DNA of 64,000 nucleotides from the NCBI RefSeq assembly GCF_900491745.1, contig NZ_UETR01000001.1, positions 558,001 through 622,000 of the forward strand, given 5' to 3'. The notes under the pieces were generated by a model. It saw only the letters and a program-made list of their open reading frames with translations. It was not told the DNA's origin and ran no database searches. Below, one piece after another: positions 57,463 through 64,000 of this stretch. The position numbers and the translations under genes were made by a program. Within the stretch, counting starts at the first letter, position 1. Each line of letters begins with the position of its first letter. Source of the stretch: Amarolinea aalborgensis. Lineage in GTDB: Bacteria > Chloroflexota > Anaerolineae > SSC4 > Amarolineaceae.

Positions 57463-59556
57463 ATGCAACGCCTACTTGCCCACTATGACCGCCTGCCCGT
57501 CCAGCTCATTCTGAGTTTCGTGGGGCTGGCGCTGTTGATCAACCTGGCGGTTGGTCTGCCAGCCCTGTGGCTCATCCGCGGCCAACTGGAACGCCAGGCG
57601 TGGACCCAGGTGGAGCAAGGGCGTCAGGCCACCCAGGCGCTCTACGCGGCGCGCCAGACCGAAGTCCATAACCTGGCCCTCCTGACTGCGCAGCGCCCCA
57701 CCTTGCGTGGCCTGCTGGCGTCGGCCGACCGCGCCGCGCTGACCGATTACCTGCGCACGCTGCAGACCGGCGCGGACCTCGATGTCCTATTGGTGTGTAC
57801 GGCCGCGGGCCGCCCCCTGGCCCAGGTTGGCGACCCGCTGCCGCCAGACGCCTGCCAGGCGCCCCGCGACGGCTGGTTGGCCCTCACGGCCGATGGCAAC
57901 CAGGCCCTGTGGCTGCTCGACACCCAACCTGTCGAGGGCCTTCCCGATGCCGCGCCGCCGCAGGTGATCGTCGGAGTACGCCTATCCGCAGCCTTCGCTG
58001 CGCAGCTGCGCGATCAGACCGGTCTGGAGCACACGCTGCTGTGGGCCGCGCGACCGCTGGTCAGCACGCTGCCTGGCGACGCTGCGGGCTGGGCCGCCAT
58101 CGCCCGCGGCGCCGCGACCAGCGGCGCGGCCGCGTCACGCACGACCTTCGATTGGGCCAACCGCCATTTCTACGCGGAGCGCCTGCCGTTGAGCGCGGAC
58201 GCGAACACCGGCCTGACAGCCGAGGTGGCGCTCGACGTGACGGGCCTGGTGACGACCCAACAACGGCTGGCGCGCACGCTTCTGGGCGGCATTCTGGCGG
58301 TGGCGCTCATTGGTTCGCTGCTGGGCGCGATCGTGGCCCGGCGCATCAGCCGGCCGTTGGTGCGCCTGGCCGACGCGGCGGCCGCTTTGAGCCAGGGCAC
58401 GCTGGATCAATCCCTGGCCGCGGATATGCGCGTGCGCGAAGTCGCGCAGGTGGCGCAGGCGTTGGAAACGTCCGGCCGCGAGCTGCAGCACACCCTGGCG
58501 GATCTACGCCAGGAGAAGGCCTGGCGCGATAACCTGCTGGAAGCGATTGTCGAGGGCATCGTCACGTTGGATGGACGCGGACGCATCATTTTCTTCAGCC
58601 CCGGCGCAGAGCGCATCAGCGGCTGGTCGCGTTACGATGTGGAAGGCCGCGCGTGCGATGACGTGTTTCGCCTGGCGGAAAGCAGCACCCCATTCACGCG
58701 CGCGATCCCCGCGCCTGGGCAGCGCATCAAACTCAACGTGCGCCTGGCCAATGAGCGCACGGCCACCCTGAGTGTGACCGGCGCGCGGCTGGCGCCGCCG
58801 GAGTCAGGCGCCGCGCGCGTGGCGCTGGTATTCCGTGACATCAGCGATGAGGAGGCCATGCACCGCCTGCTCGGCCATTTCCTGGCGAACATTGCGCACG
58901 AATTCCGCACGCCGCTGGCCGCTCTCACCGCGTCCATCGAGCTGCTGCTCGATCAGGCGCCTGATCTGAGCGCAGCCGAGCTGCAGGAACTGCTCAACGC
59001 CCTGCACCTGGGCAGCCTGGCGCTGCAAGCCCTGGTGGACAACCTGTTGGAGGGCGCCAGCATCGAGGCCGGGCGCTTCCGGGTCTATCCACATCCCACC
59101 GATCTGTCCGCAATCGTCGCTGAGGCCGCGCAATGGATGCAGCCGCTGCTGGAAAAGCGCCAGCAGCGCCTCGAGGTGATCCCTGCAGTCAGTCCGCTGA
59201 CCGTCCGCGCCGATGCCAAACGCACCGTGCAGGCTCTGGTCAATCTGCTCTCCAACGCCAGCAAATACAGTCCAGAGGCCAGCACGATCACGATTCGTGT
59301 GGAGGATGCTGGCGAGTACGCGCGCCTCAGCGTGTGCGACCAGGGGCCGGGCATCCCTGCCGACCAGGTGCAAGATGTCTTTCGCCGTTTCCAGCGCAGC
59401 GACAATGAGGCTGAGCCTGCGCAGTACGGCGTGGGCTTGGGGCTTTCCCTGGTCAAGGCCATCATCGAAGCACAAGGCGGCCAGGTTGGCGTGGAAAACC
59501 AGGCCGCCGGCGGCGCAGCTTTTTGGATCAGTATCCCCATCGCCGGTCAAACCTGA
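57463..59556 (+). CDS. Two-component sensor histidine kinase (HAMP-PAS-HisKA)
   Basis: 697 aa. TM1 (about 15-38, ILSFVGLALLINLAVGLPAL), an extracytoplasmic sensor of about 240 residues, TM2 (about 285-310, GGILAVALIGSLLGAIVA), HAMP (about 310-365) and PAS (about 375-480, EGIVTLDGRGRIIFFSPGAE). HisKA follows with phospho-acceptor His in LANIAHEFRTPLAALTASIE, then HATPase N box VNLLSNASKYSP, G1 CDQGPGIP and G2 GVGLGLSLVKA. All catalytic boxes are intact. The stop overlaps the response regulator start (TGATG). The sensor domain is not assigned to a ligand. Confidence 0.96.
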   Translation: MQRLLAHYDRLPVQLILSFVGLALLINLAVGLPALWLIRGQLERQAWTQVEQGRQATQALYAARQTEVHNLALLTAQRPTLRGLLASADRAALTDYLRTLQTGADLDVLLVCTAAGRPLAQVGDPLPPDACQAPRDGWLALTADGNQALWLLDTQPVEGLPDAAPPQVIVGVRLSAAFAAQLRDQTGLEHTLLWAARPLVSTLPGDAAGWAAIARGAATSGAAASRTTFDWANRHFYAERLPLSADANTGLTAEVALDVTGLVTTQQRLARTLLGGILAVALIGSLLGAIVARRISRPLVRLADAAAALSQGTLDQSLAADMRVREVAQVAQALETSGRELQHTLADLRQEKAWRDNLLEAIVEGIVTLDGRGRIIFFSPGAERISGWSRYDVEGRACDDVFRLAESSTPFTRAIPAPGQRIKLNVRLANERTATLSVTGARLAPPESGAARVALVFRDISDEEAMHRLLGHFLANIAHEFRTPLAALTASIELLLDQAPDLSAAELQELLNALHLGSLALQALVDNLLEGASIEAGRFRVYPHPTDLSAIVAEAAQWMQPLLEKRQQRLEVIPAVSPLTVRADAKRTVQALVNLLSNASKYSPEASTITIRVEDAGEYARLSVCDQGPGIPADQVQDVFRRFQRSDNEAEPAQYGVGLGLSLVKAIIEAQGGQVGVENQAAGGAAFWISIPIAGQT

Positions 59557-60233
59557 TGAAAGCGCTGATCGTGGATGATGATCGCGTCCTGGCCGACCTG
59601 ACGGCCTTTGCCCTGCGTCGCGCCGGCTTCGATGTCATCCAGGCTTTCGACGGGGAGGTCGCGCTGCGTCGTTGGGAGGCAGAGCAACCTGATTTGATCA
59701 TCCTGGATGTCAACCTGCCCAGGGTGGACGGCTTCACCGTCTGCCGGCGCATCCGCGCCGTGGCCGCGACGCCCATCATCATGCTGACCGTGCGCGACAA
59801 GGAAGATGACATCGTCCGCGGCCTTAACCTGGGCGCGGATGATTACATGGCCAAGCCGTTCAGCCCCCGCCAACTGGTGGCGCGCAGCCTGACCGTGCTG
59901 CGCCGCGCGGGCAAAACGCTGGCGCCGGCTGTGCGTCAAGCGGGCAGCCTCTCCTTTGACAGCAGTCGGCGGGAAGTGCGCCGCGACGACGGCGCACCAG
60001 TCACGCTTACGCCCCTCGAAGGCCGTCTTCTCGATCTGCTGATGACCAACGCCGGACAGATTCTGCCCAGCGAGACGATCATTGACCAGGTCTGGGGTCC
60101 GGAAGGCGGCGACCGCGACATGCTGCGCCAACTGGTGCGCCGCCTGCGCGCGCGCATCGAGCCAGACCCCGCCCACCCCACCCTCATCGAAACCATCCCC
60201 GGCCTCGGCTACGGCCTCAAGACCAACACCTAA
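59556..60233 (+). CDS. OmpR/PhoB-family response regulator
   Basis: 225 aa. Receiver residues about 1-115: LIVDDDRVLADL (acidic pocket), phospho-acceptor Asp in LIILDVNLPRVDGF, Thr in MLTVRDKED and Lys in DDYMAKPFSPRQ. The DNA-binding winged helix (about 130-222) has LTPLEGRLLDLLMTNAGQ and the C-terminal IETIPGLGYGL. ATG 59556 shares one base with the kinase stop. No putative binding site near the promoter was identified by eye. Confidence 0.96.
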   Translation: MKALIVDDDRVLADLTAFALRRAGFDVIQAFDGEVALRRWEAEQPDLIILDVNLPRVDGFTVCRRIRAVAATPIIMLTVRDKEDDIVRGLNLGADDYMAKPFSPRQLVARSLTVLRRAGKTLAPAVRQAGSLSFDSSRREVRRDDGAPVTLTPLEGRLLDLLMTNAGQILPSETIIDQVWGPEGGDRDMLRQLVRRLRARIEPDPAHPTLIETIPGLGYGLKTNT

Positions 60234-60237
60234 ACTC

Positions 60238-60850
60238 ATCCCCTCGCAGGGCTGCGACAGAACGGCAACCTCAGAGGCGCGCAACGCGCTCACAAGCCAA
60301 CGCAGTGATGTCCACTGGCCCCTGCGAGGGTTGGCAGGGGAGAAATCGGCCAACCTTGCGCAGGCTCGCCGGGGAAGGAGCTTGCGCCGGCGAGGACGTC
60401 GCCGGTTTGCCCGCCGTAGGAGCGCGCAGCCAGGGGGTCCGGCCTCCTGGCCGGACAACGTCGTCACAGAAAAGCGAACGCTGCGGCTGACGACGTTGTC
60501 ACGCCGGAGGCGTGACCTACGAGGGAAGCCAGCCTGCGCAAGGGGATGCCCCTCGCAGGGCTGCGGCGCGATGACGCACTCAGAGGTGCATGGCGCTCTC
60601 ACAAGTCAACGCTGTGATGTTCCGTGACCCCTGCGAGGGTTGCCAGCCGCGGCCGCCCAACCTTGCGCAGGCCTGCCGGGTAAGGATCCCGTGTCGATGA
60701 GGGCGATCTTGGCTTGCTCGGCACTGGATGGAGCAGCCAGCCTGCGCAAGGGGATGTCGCCCCCTCGCAGGGCTGCGGCAAGATGACGACCTCAGATGCG
60801 GGCGACGCGGCCACAAGCAATGCGCTGATGTTCCGTGACCCCTGCGCGCA
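60238..60850. repeat. Large palindromic repeat family, copies A-C
   Basis: Unit structure: AGCCTGCGCAAGG, then CCCCTCGCAGGGCTGCG, about 60-80 variable bases, then CCCCTGCGAGGGTTG, then CCAACCTTGCGCAGGC. The inner and outer pairs are reverse complements, so each unit is a nested inverted repeat of about 150 bp. Copies: A about 60238-60375, B about 60529-60690, C about 60737-60850 (right end truncated). Between A and B lies a copy of the GTCCGGCC/GGCCGGAC plus GCCGGAGGCGTGACCTAC motif pair also found after valS. Copies D and E are at 62788 and 63098. There is no gene in this gap. Confidence 0.85.
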
Positions 60851-61131
60851 TGGCATCAGGATGATGCGTGTCATAGCGCGCGGTTGGCGGATCAAGTAGA
60901 ATGGTGATAGTTTCCTGGTTTGTTTCTTTTGTCGTGCTGTGACCCTGACAGCGGTGAAAGAGTCCCGGAGGTCGCTGCAAATGCTGGTCGTTCACCTGGC
61001 ATTGAAGCGGCTTTTTTGTTTCCGCACAGATTGGACACACAGGATTCCCACCGTGTTGATTTCGCTTTCCCACTTCTGCTTGCGTTCATCGAGTAATCGA
61101 ATCAATCGCTATTGAGAGGTCATGGAGGCCG
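60851..61131 (+). other. AT-richer leader region of the LRR gene
   Basis: No gene. A weak TAGAAT lies near 60897 without a good -35. The segment is less GC-rich than its surroundings, and a GAGAGGTC sequence shortly before the ATG is the only likely ribosome-binding signal. Nothing else recognised. Confidence 0.3.
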
Positions 61132-62598
61132 ATGATGACAGATACGAACAACACGGAGCAAGGGCGATTCGCGATCAAGATCATCGCGGTCGCGATCTCA
61201 TGCCTGGCGGTGCTCCTGGTCACGGTAGGGCTTGCCCATGCGGGTGATGTACCTTCTGAGGCAACGCCGCACGATTTCTCATGTATGGATGTGACGCAGA
61301 TTCCGCTTGCCGATTGTCAGGCGCTCGTGGCTTTGTACAACAGCACGAACGGGGCGCAGTGGGGCCTTGCTGCAGGTTGGCAACAGACGAACACTCCTTG
61401 TGCCTGGGGTGGAGTAACCTGTGTCAATGGGCGCGTCGGCTTGCTCAATCTAGCGGGAAGGGGCCTACAAGGTTTTATTGCGCCAGAATTGGGCAATCTG
61501 AGCGGATTGTATGTGCTCGACTTGAGCTACAACAACATCACTGGCAGCATGCCGCCCACCCTGGGCAACTTGACGAATCTCAATCGCCTGAGAATATTTA
61601 GTAGTCATTTGGGCGGGACAATTCCGCCTGAATTAGGCAACCTATCGAACTTGCAGTTGCTTCAGCTATCCGAGAACGAGCTGAGCGGTCCGCTACCGCC
61701 GACCCTGGGCAACCTGTCTCTCCTTGAGGACATGGCCATCGAGTTGTGCTTTCTGAGCGGAGAGATTCCCCCCGAACTGGGCAATCTGCATAACCTGCGC
61801 CAACTTTCGCTCTATCGTAACCAGCTGCAGGGCGCCATTCCGGCCACATTCGGAAATCTGACCAACCTGGAATACCTCTCCCTGGGCACCAATCACTTGA
61901 GCGGGCCGATCTCACCAGAACTGGGCAAGCTGACGCAGGTTCAATACCTGGATTTATCCAGTAATCACTTGAGCGGCTCGATCCCGTCCGAACTGGGCAA
62001 CATGAGCAGTCTGCTCGGACTCGAACTAAGCGACAATCAGTTGTCGGGCGAGGTTCCGGCTGAACTGATGCAGCCGCCGTACTTGTCATGGGTCGGTGTG
62101 GACTACAACATGGTGACGCCCACCGATCCAACGGTGATTGCGTGGCTCAACACGGTGGATCCGGGGTGGGAGTACACCCAGACGGTGCCGCCGAGCCATG
62201 TGCAGGCCACCCTGGTCGCCAGCCGAAGCGTGACCCTGACCTGGACGCCGATTCTGCACCTATGGTGGGAGGAGGGCTTCTATGAGGTGAGCTATGCCAC
62301 AAGGCCCGGCGGGCCTTATGTGGTGCATGGCACGACGCCTGACAGGGCGACCGACCATTATGGGGCCGCTGATCTGCCGCCCGCCAATCTCTATTGTTTC
62401 GTTGTGCGAACGTTCACGGCGCGGCCCATTTTCTATTTTGCCAACGAATGGTGGAGCGCCTACAGCCCCGAAGTCTGCGTGGGCGCGCCGACCGCGGTGC
62501 GCTTGCGCAGTTTTTCGGCCACGGCGACCTTGTGGGGCCGTTCGCTCTGCACCTCTGGTCGCTGGTCGCTCCTATGTCGGGCGCTTCCAGTCAGGTAA
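61132..62598 (+). CDS. Secreted leucine-rich repeat protein of plant-type LRR (9 repeats)
   Basis: 488 aa. Signal peptide (IIAVAISCLAVLLVTVGLAHA, cleaved near AHA-G). An N-terminal cap resembling plant LRRNT_2 follows (DCQALVALYNSTNGAQW ... CAWGGVTC). Nine 24-residue repeats of the LxxLxLxxNxLSGxIPxELGNLxN type span about residues 98-315. A fibronectin-III-like region follows (VTLTWTPILHLWWEEGFYEV). The end PTAVRLRSFSATAT resembles the start of a domain common at the end of Chloroflexota surface proteins and then runs into Arg/Cys-rich residues. So the C-terminus is probably truncated or frameshifted. Likely adhesion or glycan/protein binding. Neighbouring repeats suggest recent rearrangement. 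Confidence 0.85.
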   Translation: MMTDTNNTEQGRFAIKIIAVAISCLAVLLVTVGLAHAGDVPSEATPHDFSCMDVTQIPLADCQALVALYNSTNGAQWGLAAGWQQTNTPCAWGGVTCVNGRVGLLNLAGRGLQGFIAPELGNLSGLYVLDLSYNNITGSMPPTLGNLTNLNRLRIFSSHLGGTIPPELGNLSNLQLLQLSENELSGPLPPTLGNLSLLEDMAIELCFLSGEIPPELGNLHNLRQLSLYRNQLQGAIPATFGNLTNLEYLSLGTNHLSGPISPELGKLTQVQYLDLSSNHLSGSIPSELGNMSSLLGLELSDNQLSGEVPAELMQPPYLSWVGVDYNMVTPTDPTVIAWLNTVDPGWEYTQTVPPSHVQATLVASRSVTLTWTPILHLWWEEGFYEVSYATRPGGPYVVHGTTPDRATDHYGAADLPPANLYCFVVRTFTARPIFYFANEWWSAYSPEVCVGAPTAVRLRSFSATATLWGRSLCTSGRWSLLCRALPVR

Positions 62599-62638
62599 CT
62601 ACCTGGGACTTCCCGTGAATTGATGTAGCGCTCTCACG

Positions 62639-62665
62639 CCCCTGGTTTCTCGTACAAACCAGGGG
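62639..62665 (+). terminator. Hairpin after the LRR gene
   Basis: Perfect 10-bp stem CCCCTGGTTT/AAACCAGGGG (62639-62648/62656-62665), 7-nt loop, about 40 nt after the stop; the following TGTGTCTTCG is only partly T-rich. Confidence 0.6.
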
Positions 62666-63209
62666 TGTGTCTTCGAGCGAGTCCTTGCCATTGGCAACCG
62701 AGCAAGCGGTCAACCCGGGCGCAAACCAGCCGGGTATGGCACCTTCGCCATCGAGAACATAATCGGCTTGCCCGACGGTCTATCGTGCAGCCAGCCTGCG
62801 CAAGGGGATCCCCCTCGCAGGGCTGCGGCGAAAAAACGTACTCAGAGTCACACAACTTCGTCACAGGTCGGCGCTGCGATGTCCACGCACCCCTGCGAGG
62901 GTTGGCAGCCGCGGCCGCCCAACCTTGCGCAGGCCTGCCGCGTAAGGACCCCACATCGCAAAGAGCGAAATCGGCTTGCCCGCCGTACAACCGCGCAGCC
63001 AGTAGGTCCGGCCTCATGGCGGGACAACGTGGTCACACATAAGCGAACGCTGCGGCTGACGACGTCGTCACGCCGGAGGCGTGACCTACCTGGGAAGCCA
63101 GCCTGCGCAAGGGGATGATGTCACAGCCTTGTCACGCCCTTCTCACGCCGCCTGTCACGCCGTACGCGTAGACTGACCTGAATGGTGACGTATCCTGGGG
63201 AGATTGTTT
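62666..63209. repeat. Repeat-filled gap: palindromic copies D and E and the GTCCGGCC element
   Basis: Copy D of the large palindromic family is at about 62788-62952, and a left-end fragment E is at 63098-63126. Between them (63006-63090) is a GTCCGGCC-type hairpin followed by CGCCGGAGGCGTGACCTAC, in the same order as at about 60437. No ORF here has a credible ribosome binding site or family match. The last 80 bases before the ABC gene contain CACGCC-rich direct repeats of no assigned role. Confidence 0.75.
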
Positions 63210-64000
63210 GTGTCCATTGTCCTGGAAAACCTGACCAAACGCTACGACGGCCACCCGGTGGTCAACAACGTGTCGCTGGAGATTGCGGACGGCGAATTCT
63301 TTGTCATGCTTGGCTCCAGCGGCAGCGGCAAGACCACCGTGCTCAACATGATTGCTGGCCTGGCCAGCATTGACTACGGCCGCATTCTGCTGCATGGCCG
63401 TGACGTCACCACCGTGCCTCCGCAGGGGCGCCGAGTCGGTTTCGTTTTTCAGAACTACGCCCTCTTTCAGCACATGTCCGTGGCGGACAACATCGAATTT
63501 GGCCTCAGCATTCGCAAGGTGTCGGCCATCGAACGCCGCCGGCGGCGTGATGAACTGCTGGAACTGGTCGGCCTGGCCGGCTTGGGCAATCGCATGCCCC
63601 GCCAGCTCTCCGGCGGGCAGCAGCAGCGCGTGGCCCTGGCGCGCGCGCTGGCGCACCGACCCGAGGTGCTCCTGCTCGATGAGCCGCTGGGCGCGTTGGA
63701 TGCCAAGATCCGCACCGAACTGCGCCGCACCTTGCGCACGATTCAACGTGAACTCGGCATCACCGCGATCCTGGTGACGCACGATCAGGAGGAGGCCTTC
63801 GAGCTGGCCGACCGTCTCGGTGTGATGAATTTCGGCCGTCTGCTTGAGGTGGGCGCGCCCGACGATTTGTACCGCCATCCGCAGACCGAATTTGTCGCGA
63901 CCTTCCTGGGCACGGCCAATCTGCTCGTGGGCCGCCGCGTGGCGGACGGCGTCGAGGTCGGCCCGCATCACTTTCCCCTGCCCGCCGTACTCGGCGCCAT
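63210..64000 (+). CDS. ABC transporter ATP-binding protein, CysA/PotA/MalK-like (3' end outside window)
   Basis: At least 263 codons. GTG start at 63210 (GGGGAGA upstream): VSIVLENLTKRYDGHPVV, Walker A GSSGSGKTT (about residues 36-44), Q loop GFVFQNYALFQHMSV, signature RQLSGGQQQRVALARAL, Walker B LLLDEPLGALDA, H loop VTHDQEEAF. The C-terminal part after ATFLGTANLLV begins the TOBE-type domain but is cut at 64000. FQNYALF and the long helix fit importers for sulfate/thiosulfate, iron or polyamines; the solute-binding and permease genes are not visible. Confidence 0.92.
   Translation, partial: MSIVLENLTKRYDGHPVVNNVSLEIADGEFFVMLGSSGSGKTTVLNMIAGLASIDYGRILLHGRDVTTVPPQGRRVGFVFQNYALFQHMSVADNIEFGLSIRKVSAIERRRRRDELLELVGLAGLGNRMPRQLSGGQQQRVALARALAHRPEVLLLDEPLGALDAKIRTELRRTLRTIQRELGITAILVTHDQEEAFELADRLGVMNFGRLLEVGAPDDLYRHPQTEFVATFLGTANLLVGRRVADGVEVGPHHFPLPAVLGA

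Overview
The window looks like a chromosomal stretch of a GC-rich, probably Chloroflexota (Anaerolineae-like) bacterium. This is an inference from several traits seen together: three tandem LytR-CpsA-Psr proteins, two of them lipoproteins with Pro/Thr-rich linkers; a plant-type LRR secreted protein; a dockerin-ended multiheme cytochrome; a Uma2 nuclease relic; an Rpn-type nuclease; a long formate-tetrahydrofolate ligase; a VKOR/DsbA-type disulfide system; and many short palindromic intergenic repeats. I saw no rRNA, tRNA, CRISPR array or complete insertion sequence. Most genes are ordinary housekeeping or catabolic genes in short operons.

Layout. 0-9 kb: VTT membrane protein, valS, M20 peptidase, orphan Phd/YefM-like antitoxin, formate-THF ligase, methyltransferase, then a 141-bp tandem repeat. 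9-15.4 kb: cinA-like gene, NAD-epimerase and three LCP glycopolymer transferases. 15.5-20.8 kb (minus): surface-polysaccharide genes (O-antigen ligase/polymerase-like, GtrA, GT4 glycosyltransferase) leading into overlapping thioesterase, membrane protein and DMT transporter genes. 21-29 kb: DsbA-like/VKOR pair, Rpn-like nuclease, an amidohydrolase-CYTH fusion translationally coupled to a heterodimeric ABC exporter. 29-33.2 kb: two broken genes facing each other (Uma2 nuclease, beta-propeller), MTA phosphorylase, HEPN/MNT module. 33.3-35.5 kb: CaiB/AMACR-type enzyme and an Rnk-like gene behind a structured leader.

35.6-42.5 kb is the most unusual part. It is a restriction-modification-like operon with a partial methylase, a GxxExxY gene bounded by 30-bp inverted repeats, an Eco57I-type methylase, a Fic-derived HTH protein lacking the Fic catalytic core, and a GIY-YIG-helicase fusion. 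These genes are joined by 4-bp ATGA overlaps and followed by a UV damage endonuclease. A duplicated copy of the first codons of the helicase gene sits in front of the Fic-like gene, which suggests how that gene was inserted.

42.5-57.2 kb: esterase, thiolase plus acyl-CoA dehydrogenase, an eight-heme secreted cytochrome, then a minus-strand block with SDR, ThDP enzyme, UMF1-type MFS transporter and zinc alcohol dehydrogenase, an AspT/YidE-type exporter and a P1-family peptidase. 57.4-64 kb: histidine kinase (probably leaderless mRNA) and response regulator, a cluster of large palindromic repeats around an LRR protein, and the start of a CysA/PotA-type ABC ATPase cut by the window edge.

Two dispersed repeat families recur: R1, a hairpin with arms of about 20 bp, and R2, an 80-90 bp unit. 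They are fused into a 149-bp composite at about 5.5 and 56.2 kb, in opposite orientations. A third, large palindromic family occurs at 60.2-60.9 and 62.8-63.1 kb.
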